Origin: DATJBF01 sp035516795
GTDB lineage: Bacteria > Verrucomicrobiota > Verrucomicrobiia > Palsa-1439
Length of the DNA stretch: 27,478 nt
Reading direction: 5' to 3'
Assembly (NCBI GenBank): GCA_035516795.1
Contig: DATIZX010000116.1
Coordinates: forward strand, 1-27,478
Made by a program: the position numbers and the translations under genes. How positions within the stretch are numbered: position 1 is the stretch's first letter; each line of letters opens with the position of its first letter. The notes beneath the pieces were generated by a model. That model was not told the DNA's origin and did no database searches. It worked only from the letters and a program-made list of their open reading frames with translations. Below, one piece after another: positions 14,117 through 22,207 of this stretch.

Positions 14117-14275
14117 ATGCATACAGGGATTACTGATCCTCGCGATGTGACATTGATCCCCTTGTACAAAATCCACGATGAACGTTACAGCATCTATTGG
14201 TGCACGACGGAAACCAGCCAACCAGAGAGGTGGGCATTTTATGATACGGAAAGCATTTGTCATGTCGGTCAATGA
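14117..14275 (+). pseudogene. C-terminal remnant of a GH127-type (beta-L-arabinofuranosidase) gene
   Basis: A 52-codon frame reads DPRDVTLIPLYKIHDERYSI followed by YW, which matches the conserved ending of GH127/DUF1680 proteins (V-x-L-[IV]-P-[FL]-Y-[RK]-[IL]-H-[DH]-x-R-Y-x-[IV]-YW). The rest of a roughly 600-800-residue enzyme is absent: only about 55 bp separate it from the SDR stop. The fragment overlaps the rhaM start by 35 bp in another frame. GH127 enzymes remove beta-L-arabinofuranose, and such side chains occur on pectin, so the remnant fits the locus. It appears to be the residue of an internal deletion. Confidence 0.6.
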
Positions 14276-14555
14276 AGGTAAAGAAATCGAGTACGAAAGG
14301 CGCCACAATCCGATCTGGCCGGAGTTGGAGGCAGTCCTCAAAGCACATGGTGTCCACAACTATTCCATCTTTTTACATCCGCAAACTCGGCAACTTTTCG
14401 GTTATGTGGAGATTGAAAATGAGCAGTGCTGGGCGGCCATTGCCCAGACAGCCGCTTGCCGGAAGTGGTGGGGATACATGCGTGATGTGATGCCATCCAA
14501 TTTAGATAACAGCCCAATCAGCAAAGAGTTGCAGGAAGTTTTTCACCTCGCATAA
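14241..14555 (+). CDS. rhaM: L-rhamnose mutarotase
   Basis: The 104-residue protein aligns end to end with RhaM. It opens MIRKAFVMSV and contains Y18 and H22 in EYERRHNPIWPELE, a HNYSIFL strand, W76/W77 in CRKWWGYMRDVMP, and ends SKELQEVFHL. These are the known active-site residues of the family. It interconverts alpha and beta anomers of L-rhamnose in the cytoplasm. ATG 14241 is chosen because it gives the canonical N-terminus and has GAGG upstream; an upstream ATG at 14178 in the same frame belongs to the decayed GH127 region. Its presence supports rhamnose release by the neighbouring lyase and hydrolases. No rhamnose isomerase or kinase is in the window. Confidence 0.95.
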   Translation: MIRKAFVMSVNEGKEIEYERRHNPIWPELEAVLKAHGVHNYSIFLHPQTRQLFGYVEIENEQCWAAIAQTAACRKWWGYMRDVMPSNLDNSPISKELQEVFHLA

Positions 14556-14563
14556 TCGCTCAA

Positions 14564-14602
14564 AAATGTAATTTTACAATTATTTGCATAAAAATTACAT
14601 TT
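14564..14602. promoter_or_regulatory. Perfect 12-bp inverted repeat (operator-like) upstream of a promoter
   Basis: AAATGTAATTTT at 14564-14575 and AAAATTACATTT at 14591-14602 are exact reverse complements separated by 15 bp. They end 5 bp before the -35 box at 14607. They are AT-rich with no U tract, so a regulator site is likelier than a terminator. Confidence 0.55.
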
Positions 14603-14606
14603 CTTA

Positions 14607-14636
14607 TTGACAAGCCTCTGTAGAGCTTGTTATAAG
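14607..14636 (+). promoter_or_regulatory. Sigma70-like promoter for the PEP-CTERM gene
   Basis: A consensus TTGACA at 14607-14612 and TATAAG at 14631-14636 are separated by 18 bp. The predicted start at about 14643 gives a leader of about 215 nt before the coding region. Confidence 0.65.
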
Positions 14637-14645
14637 AAGGGTCAA

Positions 14646-14672
14646 TGTCAGGGTAGAGGTGAATCCCTGACA
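14646..14672 (+). ncRNA. Stem-loop at the 5' end of the leader transcript
   Basis: TGTCAGGG (14646-14653) and CCCTGACA (14665-14672) form a perfect 8-bp stem with an 11-nt loop, starting 3 nt after the predicted transcription start. It may protect the 5' end or be part of a structured regulatory leader. No known riboswitch class was recognised. Confidence 0.4.
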
Positions 14673-14856
14673 GTAGTGGCGAGTGATCAAAAAGGGTGTA
14701 AAGGGAAGCGAAGGTGTCGAATTGCGGGTAGAACTGACAACAAGCTCTCCATTCTGTCATTTCTTCGTTTTGGTGTGCCGATGAGGGGTACCGACACTCA
14801 AATTCACTTGCATTGAGAAGAATCAGGGCAGTTATTTAAAGTGAGCGGAGGGTGAA

Positions 14857-16302
14857 ATGAGAAGCATTCATCGACGTGAAATGACAATGTGTAAGTCATC
14901 TCTTAGCAGGTTGTATATAACCTTGCTGGGGGTGGGCATATTCCTGTTGCTAAGTACAGGCGCGCAATCGCAGGACGTTTGGAATGGTGGTAGCGCAACG
15001 GCGGGTCCGACAAATGGTTACTGGTCGACCGCGGCAAACTGGGTTGCCGGCACTGCGCCGGTTGCGAATGACTCGCTCACCTTCAATGCTCCTGTTGCTG
15101 GTGGTACGCGAGTCACCACGAACGATCTCACCGCGGGCACCGAGTTTAACAACATCGTCATCAACGGTGGCCAATTCTTCTTGAGCGGGAACAGCATCAG
15201 CTTGGGCGGTACCAACCCCCAGTTCATTGTGAATTCCGGCACCGAGACGATTAACCTGAGCATGGCCCTGCTACAGGACACAACGTTCCAAGTGAACACC
15301 GGCGGCAGTAACCCGCTGCTAATTAACGGCGTGATATCGGGCGGCTTTGGCCTGACCAAGACGGGTGTGAGCCTTATGCGCTTCGCAGCCCTTCAAACAT
15401 ACAGCGGGGATACGACAATCAGCAGCGGCACCCTCGATGTCACTGGCGATTTTATGCCATCCGGCTCCGGCAAGGGTAATTTGACCATTGTCAACGGTGG
15501 TACATTCCAAATGAATAATGCCAGTGCTAACATCAATGGGCTTTCGGGTGCAGGGATTGTGGCCAAGGTTGGCAGCGGTGGCAGAATTTTGACCTTGGGC
15601 AATAATAACGCGGACGGGGTATTCACCGGAAACTTTGTGCAAAACGTTGGGACTTTGACGATCACCAAAACCGGCAGCGGCACTCAGGTTATCGGCGGTA
15701 CTCTGAACAATACCGGAACGATTAACGTTAATGGCGGAACTCTTCTGTTCAACGGCACACATACCGCAGGTGTGGGCAATTACAGCGTTGGACCCGGCGC
15801 CACCTTGGGCGGCACGGGACTCATTTCCTTCGCGGCGACCGCAAGTTTGATTGTTAGCAACGGCGGCACGTTGTCTCCCGGCAACAGTGCCGGCCTGCTA
15901 AGACTCAACGGCGGCTTGGGCATGACCCTGCAGTCCAACTCGAACTACGCAGTCGAATTAAATGGTTTGGGCTTGGGTGTCGATTACGACTCGGTTCTCG
16001 TTGGCTCTGGCACAATCAACATCGGCAATAGCGTATTGGCGGTGAGTTTGGGCTTCACGCCAAATGTAGGGGATCAATTCGATATCGTGACAAACGCGAC
16101 CGGTAATGCAGTGCTTGGCGAATTTGCTGGCTTGAGCGAAGGCAGCGTCTTCACGGTCGGCAGCACTGATTTACAGATCACGTACTTGGGCGGCACGGGC
16201 AATGATATCGTGTTGACCGTGGTTCCCGAGCCTTCTTCGCTGGGATTAATCGTCTTCGGCTTGCTTGGCACGTATTGGCTCAGACGACGTTCTCGGCAAT
16301 AA
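14857..16302 (+). CDS. PEP-CTERM secreted protein with autotransporter-type beta-strand repeats
   Basis: The 481-residue protein begins with a signal peptide (hydrophobic core about 19-36, cleavage likely near TGAQSQ-D). The body is a Gly/Asn/Thr-rich beta-helix with repeats of the 'TYSGDTTISSGTLDVTG' and 'LTKTG' type, characteristic of passenger-associated transport repeats. It ends with a PEP-CTERM sorting signal: VPEPSS, a hydrophobic stretch GLIVFGLLGTYWL, and RRRSRQ. PEP-CTERM proteins are cut and anchored or released by exosortase and are linked to exopolysaccharide export. A GGAGGG ribosome binding site precedes ATG 14857. It has its own promoter and terminator, so it is a single-gene unit inserted between the two enzyme blocks. 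An extracellular polysaccharide-binding role is possible but not shown. Confidence 0.85.
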   Translation: MRSIHRREMTMCKSSLSRLYITLLGVGIFLLLSTGAQSQDVWNGGSATAGPTNGYWSTAANWVAGTAPVANDSLTFNAPVAGGTRVTTNDLTAGTEFNNIVINGGQFFLSGNSISLGGTNPQFIVNSGTETINLSMALLQDTTFQVNTGGSNPLLINGVISGGFGLTKTGVSLMRFAALQTYSGDTTISSGTLDVTGDFMPSGSGKGNLTIVNGGTFQMNNASANINGLSGAGIVAKVGSGGRILTLGNNNADGVFTGNFVQNVGTLTITKTGSGTQVIGGTLNNTGTINVNGGTLLFNGTHTAGVGNYSVGPGATLGGTGLISFAATASLIVSNGGTLSPGNSAGLLRLNGGLGMTLQSNSNYAVELNGLGLGVDYDSVLVGSGTINIGNSVLAVSLGFTPNVGDQFDIVTNATGNAVLGEFAGLSEGSVFTVGSTDLQITYLGGTGNDIVLTVVPEPSSLGLIVFGLLGTYWLRRRSRQ

Positions 16303-16328
16303 ATCCAAAAAGAAACCTGCCGACAAGG

Positions 16329-16363
16329 ACCCCTTCAATTGGAGAAGGGGTTCTTGCTGTTTT
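16329..16363 (+). terminator. Rho-independent terminator after the PEP-CTERM gene
   Basis: ACCCCTTC (16329-16336) pairs with GAAGGGGT (16344-16351) around a 7-nt loop. A T-rich tail with interruptions follows (TCTTGCTGTTTT). The position, 27 bp after the stop codon, supports it. Confidence 0.7.
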
Positions 16364-16477
16364 GAGCCATACTTGGAATGTCAAGCGCCGACAAAAGTTC
16401 AATTTTATCCATCGCCATGAATTGCCCAGTATTTAAGGGGTCCGAAGAGATTTCGCATATCGGATCACTCTTTCATG

Positions 16478-16507
16478 TTGACATGTCTGCAAATTATTAT
16501 GTATATT
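16478..16507 (+). promoter_or_regulatory. Sigma70-like promoter for the second beta-repeat protein
   Basis: TTGACA at 16478-16483 and TATATT at 16502-16507 are separated by 18 bp, the same spacing as the promoter at 14607. An ATTACATTT overlapping the -10 box resembles one arm of the inverted repeat near that other promoter. The predicted leader is about 165 nt. Confidence 0.65.
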
Positions 16508-16678
16508 ACATTTAACTTTTGCGGGGCCGTTGGAGCAAGCACATCTGGGAGACATAGCCAATCGGGTCCGCTTTACGCTCGCAGGGTCTTGCCTGATCGG
16601 GATGCGGGCGGATGGGTGAATGGAACGATGGAGTCGTGAATTAGAAGCACAATCTAACGAAGCGAGGAGAAGCTTATC

Positions 16679-19267
16679 ATGACCACGAACAAGTTCGGGC
16701 AAGCGTATTGGATGTCAATGGGAATTTCAAGAGGAGGCGGCATCTTGGCGGCGGCTGTTTTGCTCGCAGCCAGCAATCCAGCCCGGGCGCAAACCTTTTG
16801 GTCTTGGACCAACACGGTTGATGGCGTGTGGAGCGACTCGAGTACGTGGAGTAATAATCTCGCCACGGTGGCCGCGCCGGCGGCTGGCGGTTCGATCGAC
16901 TACACCATCAGTTTTGACGGAGTAGGAACTTACAACAGTACCAACGATTTGGGCGCGGGTGCCAACGGCGATTTTTCGCTGAACCAACTCGCATTTGCAG
17001 CGGGTTCTGTCGGTGTCACGTTGAGTGGAAGCAATCTGACGCTTCGGACCAGCAGTGGCGGCGCATTGCCCGTCGTCACAAAGGTTAGTAGTGCGACGGC
17101 AACACTCACGATGGGGACCACGCTCACGACCAATACCACGTTTACTGGAGGCGGACTCAATATCTTGGTCATGGGTGGACTGGTCAGCGGTTCGGGAGGG
17201 ATTACCATGAATGGCACTTATACCCTCGGGCTCGCCTTCCCCACCAACACATACGCCGGCGACACAATCGTCAATTCCGGCCTTTTCCAAGCCAGAGCGG
17301 AAAATGCGTTCCCGTTCGGGCCCGGCACCGGCAACATCACCGTCAATTCTGGTGGTACGCTGAGCATCAACAACGTGAACGTGACCATCAACGGTCTCAG
17401 TGGCTCAGGGAACGTGGATAAGCTGGGCACGAATACTAAAACGCTGAACGTCGGTGCCAACGATGTTAGTAGCACCTTCTCCGGGAATTTCCTGGTAAAT
17501 GGGGGAGCGGGCACTTTCTTGAACATCAACAAGATTGGAGCCGGTGTGTTTACGATGGCGGGCACGAATCAGTCCAGTGGCCAGGTGAGTATCAATGGCG
17601 GGCAACTGGTCGTCGCCTATTCTGGTGCCCTTACCAATAACCGCGTTTCACCCGTTGGTACGGCGAGTGTGGCCTTCAGCAACTCCACCGTTTTTTACTT
17701 TGGCGCTTTAGGGCCGCCCGGCAATTCTGGTAGTGCGACCGGGGGCATTGGCCTGACGAACACCGCCGGGCAAGCCATTACGCTGTATGTCGGCAACAAC
17801 AGCGGAGGTACGTTCAGTACTTTCTCCGGCCAAGTCAGCGGCAGCGGCACCTTGGCCACGGTCGGTGCTTTTTGGCAACGGGTGCAAGGTACGAATGCGA
17901 CTTACTCTGGCGACACGCTCGTTAACGAAGGGACATTGGACATCAACTTTGCCGGCCATAGCGCGGGCGGCACTTTGTTGGATGCTGGCGGTTGGATTCC
18001 GTGGGGTACAGGCAAAGGCAATGTGTATGTTGGTCCGACCGCGCAGATTTGGCTACGCGGACCGGGCTCTGGCTCGGGGACGTCGATTGTGCATAACGTC
18101 AACGGCTTGTCTGGCCAAGGGATAATTGAAGCCGCCGGCACTGGCGGGACGCGAAACCTGATCGTTGGCAATAATAACGCTAGCAGCACGTTTGCGGGCG
18201 ATATTCGAAACAGCGATCCAACCACGAACTACGGCCCGATTGCCGTAACGAAGGTGGGCACCGGTACGTTAACGCTGACGGGAACGAATGAATACACTGG
18301 TGGAACTACCATCAACGGAGGCGTATTGGCGGTTGCTGGCGATGGTATCATCAGCAACACGGCGAGTGTTACTCTTGGCACGGGCACGATGCTGGATATC
18401 TCCGGCCACACCGGTGGAGGACTCAACCTTGCCAGTAATGAAACCCTGCGCGGGTTCGGCAGCATCAAGGGCAATCTGGCCGTGGACAACGGCGCCGCGC
18501 TGGCTCCTGGTACGAACAGCGCGCTCGCGACCCTGACGTTCAGCAATAACCTGGCGCTCAGTGCCAACTCGATTCTGACCTACCGCTTGGGTACCAGCAG
18601 CGACGGTATCGCAGTCGGCGGCAACTTGGTGTTGGGAGGGATCCTGAATTTCTCTGATTCCGGTGGATTCACGAACAACACCTATACGCTGTTTACTTAC
18701 GGCGGGACATTGACGACCAACGGCAGCCCAACGATTCTGACGTTTGGCGACCTGGCGAATTCTAACTTCACGTACGCGATCAATATCGCTACGCCCGGGC
18801 AGGTCAAGCTGGTCGTGACGTGCAGCGGCTGTTCGGTGGCAGATTCGTACACGACCTGGCAAAACCAGTATTTCGGTTGCACCGGCTGTGGGCAGGCGCA
18901 AGGCACGGCTGATCCTGACGGGGATGGCATGAACAATACGAATGAGTTCCTCGCCGGGTTCGTCCCGACAAACAGTGCGGCATACTTGCACATTCTCAGC
19001 ATCGTGAGAACGAACACCGACGTGCGCGTCACCTATCTGGGGGCCAACGGCAACAGTACCACCACGCCTCCCATTGGTTCCCGCACCAACGTACTCGAGT
19101 ACACCACGGGGACGGCCAACGGCAGCTATTCGAATAATTTCGTAAGCGCGAACGTGACGAATATTCTCAGTGGGGGCACGGGAGTCGGCGTGGTTACCAA
19201 TATGGTGGATCCGGGGGGAGCCACCGGTGCGACGCGATACTATCGCGTTCGTGTGCTCGTACCGTGA
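16679..19267 (+). CDS. Large secreted protein with autotransporter-associated beta-strand repeats
   Basis: This 862-residue protein has a signal peptide (hydrophobic ILAAAVLLAAS, cleavage near ARAQ-T at about 38). The long beta-helix body has repeats such as TNTYAGDTIVNSGLFQ, INKIGAGVFTMAGTNQSSGQ and VTKVGTGTLTLTGTNEYTGG at roughly 70-residue spacing, typical of the autotransporter-associated repeat. After residue 700 a separate C-terminal module follows, with two CxxC pairs (C715/C718 and C734/C737), SYTTWQNQYFG, a calcium-loop-like DPDGDGMNNTNEFLAG, and a final beta domain ending RYYRVRVLVP. This tail is characteristic of verrucomicrobial secreted proteins. There is no PEP-CTERM signal or outer-membrane barrel. 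GAGGAGAAG precedes ATG 16679. It is probably extracellular; the ligand is unknown. Confidence 0.8.
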   Translation: MTTNKFGQAYWMSMGISRGGGILAAAVLLAASNPARAQTFWSWTNTVDGVWSDSSTWSNNLATVAAPAAGGSIDYTISFDGVGTYNSTNDLGAGANGDFSLNQLAFAAGSVGVTLSGSNLTLRTSSGGALPVVTKVSSATATLTMGTTLTTNTTFTGGGLNILVMGGLVSGSGGITMNGTYTLGLAFPTNTYAGDTIVNSGLFQARAENAFPFGPGTGNITVNSGGTLSINNVNVTINGLSGSGNVDKLGTNTKTLNVGANDVSSTFSGNFLVNGGAGTFLNINKIGAGVFTMAGTNQSSGQVSINGGQLVVAYSGALTNNRVSPVGTASVAFSNSTVFYFGALGPPGNSGSATGGIGLTNTAGQAITLYVGNNSGGTFSTFSGQVSGSGTLATVGAFWQRVQGTNATYSGDTLVNEGTLDINFAGHSAGGTLLDAGGWIPWGTGKGNVYVGPTAQIWLRGPGSGSGTSIVHNVNGLSGQGIIEAAGTGGTRNLIVGNNNASSTFAGDIRNSDPTTNYGPIAVTKVGTGTLTLTGTNEYTGGTTINGGVLAVAGDGIISNTASVTLGTGTMLDISGHTGGGLNLASNETLRGFGSIKGNLAVDNGAALAPGTNSALATLTFSNNLALSANSILTYRLGTSSDGIAVGGNLVLGGILNFSDSGGFTNNTYTLFTYGGTLTTNGSPTILTFGDLANSNFTYAINIATPGQVKLVVTCSGCSVADSYTTWQNQYFGCTGCGQAQGTADPDGDGMNNTNEFLAGFVPTNSAAYLHILSIVRTNTDVRVTYLGANGNSTTTPPIGSRTNVLEYTTGTANGSYSNNFVSANVTNILSGGTGVGVVTNMVDPGGATGATRYYRVRVLVP

Positions 19268-19579
19268 CAATACCAGAATGAGGAGCGCAGTCGAACTGTG
19301 GGAGAATCGCAAGCAACTAACAATGGCCTGCGTTCACGACTCGGTGAATTCCCCGTCGGCTGCGCTCTCAACCTTTGATTAGAAGAACCAACACGTGCTG
19401 ACCAGCTATGCTGGAGCGTAAGTGTTTCCGTTGTTTCTTGGTTGGGTGACGGCTCAGCGGAGAACCGCAGTGCGCGCTCCGCGACTTGAGGAGGAAAGTG
19501 GCGCTTGAAAAACTCGGCTCTGCATTTCATTATCTGGTTTGTGCGAGCCAAGTTTCCTCTGTTGAAGAAGTGTTGGTAA
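19268..19579. other. Intergenic region between the beta-repeat gene and the lyase gene
   Basis: Nothing strongly supported. A weak hairpin CCAGC-TAT-GCTGG lies at about 19402-19414 without a clear U tract. No consensus promoter for the lyase operon was found. Confidence 0.35.
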
Positions 19580-22201
19580 ATGAGAAGACTTCAAATTGCG
19601 CTGGTGGCGGGTAGCTTGGTGATTTCATCTGCCTGCGCAGCAGGCACGAAAGATGGGTCGGCGGTTCTCAACTGGTTGGATCAAGCGCCGCCATCTGCCC
19701 CGGTCGGAGTGAGTTGGGGTACGCCGTGGCCAAAAGGCAAGATAGAGAAGGGCGAGTCCCTTGCCCTCGTTGATGCGCATGGCAAGTCATTGCCGGTGCA
19801 GACGTGGCCTTTGGCATATTGGCCGGACGGGTCGCTCAAGTGGACCGGCCATGCCGTCACGATTTCGCCTGAAACACTCGGGCCGTTCACGCTCTCTCGT
19901 GGAAAATCTGTCGTCCCCGAAGCCGCTCTGAAGGCCACCCAAACGAAGGACACCATTGAAATCGACACGGGCCGGGTGAAGTGCCGCATTCCGAAGCAAG
20001 GAGAGCATTTCATCGATTCGATTTCAATCGATGGGCGCGTTGTCGGAGAAGATGGCCGGCTGGTGTGCATTCTGGAAGACCGTTCGGATTATAGAACGAA
20101 TCACACCACTCGCGAGATTGAGTTTGTCAGTCGGATCAAATCCGCCGCTCTGGAGCAGGCGGGGCCGGTGCGGGCGGTTGTGAGGATCGAAGGCGAACAC
20201 TGGTCGGCGGCAGCCAATCGCCGCTGGCTGCCATTCACCGTCCGCCTGTATTTTTTCGCGGGACTGGACTCCATCCGACTCGTGCACTCCTTTGTGTTTG
20301 ACGGAGACCAGGAAAAGGATTTCATCCGCGGTTTGGGGATACGATTCACCGTCCCGATGCGCGAAGAGGTTCACAACCGGCACGTGCGGTTTGGTGGCGA
20401 CACTGGCATGTTCGCCGAACCGGTGCGGATCATCGCCGGACGACGCATTCCGTCTCTCGATCTTTACCGCGAGCAGGTTGCCGGCAAGCGCATTCCGAAC
20501 CTCGATCAACTGCCGCGTAAGGAAAACGTGGCGATGATGGCGGTGTGGGATGACTACAAACTGGTGCAAATGTCTCCGGACTCGTTCTCCATTCAAAAAC
20601 GTACCAACCCAAAGAGTGCATGGATCAATGCAACCAGCGGTCGTCGGGCCTTGGGGTTGGCCTTTGTCGGCGACGTCAGCGGGGGCTTGGCGTTGGGTCT
20701 GAAGGATTTTTGGCAATTGGCTCCGACCGAACTGGAAATTCACGGAGCCGGGACCGACCGAGCGGAGTTGACTGTGTGGTTGTGGCCGCCGGATGCGCCG
20801 GCAATGGATCTCCGTCACTACGACATCAAGGAACACGGCTTGGAGGCTTCTTATGAGGACATCGAACCGGGTTTCAGCACGGCCACGGGAGTGGCACGAA
20901 CCAGCGAGTTGACCCTACAACCATTCGTCGACGTGCCTTCGAACGGCGAGCTCCTGAACGTTGCAAAAATTAACGCGCAGCCACCGCATCTCGTTTGCCC
21001 ACCTGAGTACTATCATTCAATTCCCGTCTTTGGCGTGTGGAGTTTGCCGGACCGCTCCACGCCTCGGAAACAATGGATCGAGGATCAACTCAACGAAGCC
21101 ATCACCTTTTACCAGGGGCAAATCGAACAGCGGCATTGGTACGGGTTCTGGGATTACGGCGACGTCATGCACACGTATGACGACGAGCGTCACGAATGGC
21201 GTTACGATATTGGTGGCTACGCTTGGGCCAATACCGAACTGATGCCCAATCTGTGGCTTTGGTACAGTTTCTTGCGAACAGGCCGGGCCGATATCTTTCG
21301 CATGGCGGAAGCCATGACGCGTCAAACCCAGGAAGTGGATGTCTATCATCTCGGGCCTTTTGCCGGTTTGGGTTCGCGACATAACGTCCGGCATTGGGGC
21401 GACGGCGCCAAGGAAGCGCGCGTCAGCCAGGCGCTCCTCAAGCGTTTTTATTATTATCTTACGACCGACGAACGGGTAGGAGACCTGATGAATGAGGTGG
21501 TCGATGCCGATTACGCGTTGTTGAAGGTCGATCCGCTCCGCAAAATCGAAACCGATCGAACATACCCAACGCATGTCCGCATCGGCCCCGATTGGTTCGC
21601 CTTCTGCAGTAACTGGCTGGCGGAATGGGAGCGCACCGGCGACACGAAATATCGCGACAAAATTCTGACCGGCATGAAATGTATCGCCGCGATGCCGAAG
21701 AAGATGTTCTCTGGTGAGAATTACGGTTACGATCCGAAGACTGGCTTGCTCTATCAACTTCACGACAAAGTGGCGGTTCCGCATCTGGCGGCCTTGATGG
21801 GAGGACCGGAACTGATGATGGAGCTGACACCGCTCATCAACTTGCCGGAGTGGAACCAAGTCTGGCTGCAATACTGCCGCTATCTTCAGGCGCCGGCCGA
21901 TGAGCAAAGGGCTGCGCTCGGCGGTACGGTTACCAATGGTCGTGGTCTGTGGTTCGCGCGAATGACCGCGTATGCGGCCTTTGTGGACAAAGATCCGAAG
22001 CTGGCGGCTCGGGCCTGGGCCCAATTCCTCGGCCGAGAACCGGGCCGATCACACTTCAGTTCGCGACGGATTGAAGGCCCGGACGTTCCGTCTCCCGTCG
22101 ACGAGGTGCCGGGGATTTCCACGAATGATACGGCGCAGTGGTGTTTGAATGCGATCGAACTGTTGCAGTTGGTCGGGGATTCCCTTCCGGAGCAACGCTA
22201 A
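19580..22201 (+). CDS. Exo-rhamnogalacturonan lyase family protein (PL26-type)
   Basis: The 873-residue protein has a signal peptide (about 1-21), then the three-part layout of PcRGLX-like lyases. First comes a beta domain that begins LNWLDQAPPSAPVGVSWGTP, followed by WPKGKI, a pattern familiar from this family. A larger beta-sandwich follows to about residue 440, and an alpha/alpha barrel occupies the rest, with GFWDYGDVMHTYDD, YDIGGYAWANTELMP and HVRHWGDG-like motifs. The founding member cleaves rhamnogalacturonan-I from a chain end by beta-elimination, releasing unsaturated GalA-Rha. Secretion to the periplasm or surface fits that role. It heads a plus-strand operon; the next gene begins 6 bp after its stop. 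Activity is assigned by family resemblance recalled from memory; catalytic residues were not identified. Confidence 0.82.
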   Translation: MRRLQIALVAGSLVISSACAAGTKDGSAVLNWLDQAPPSAPVGVSWGTPWPKGKIEKGESLALVDAHGKSLPVQTWPLAYWPDGSLKWTGHAVTISPETLGPFTLSRGKSVVPEAALKATQTKDTIEIDTGRVKCRIPKQGEHFIDSISIDGRVVGEDGRLVCILEDRSDYRTNHTTREIEFVSRIKSAALEQAGPVRAVVRIEGEHWSAAANRRWLPFTVRLYFFAGLDSIRLVHSFVFDGDQEKDFIRGLGIRFTVPMREEVHNRHVRFGGDTGMFAEPVRIIAGRRIPSLDLYREQVAGKRIPNLDQLPRKENVAMMAVWDDYKLVQMSPDSFSIQKRTNPKSAWINATSGRRALGLAFVGDVSGGLALGLKDFWQLAPTELEIHGAGTDRAELTVWLWPPDAPAMDLRHYDIKEHGLEASYEDIEPGFSTATGVARTSELTLQPFVDVPSNGELLNVAKINAQPPHLVCPPEYYHSIPVFGVWSLPDRSTPRKQWIEDQLNEAITFYQGQIEQRHWYGFWDYGDVMHTYDDERHEWRYDIGGYAWANTELMPNLWLWYSFLRTGRADIFRMAEAMTRQTQEVDVYHLGPFAGLGSRHNVRHWGDGAKEARVSQALLKRFYYYLTTDERVGDLMNEVVDADYALLKVDPLRKIETDRTYPTHVRIGPDWFAFCSNWLAEWERTGDTKYRDKILTGMKCIAAMPKKMFSGENYGYDPKTGLLYQLHDKVAVPHLAALMGGPELMMELTPLINLPEWNQVWLQYCRYLQAPADEQRAALGGTVTNGRGLWFARMTAYAAFVDKDPKLAARAWAQFLGREPGRSHFSSRRIEGPDVPSPVDEVPGISTNDTAQWCLNAIELLQLVGDSLPEQR

Positions 22202-22207
22202 TCTACT

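Noticed and set aside
18269..19312. Long minus-strand open frame (about 347 codons) opposite the second beta-repeat gene
   Set aside because: It is the antisense of a Gly/Asn/Thr-rich repeat gene; composition is Arg/His/Val-rich, with no domain or ribosome binding site.
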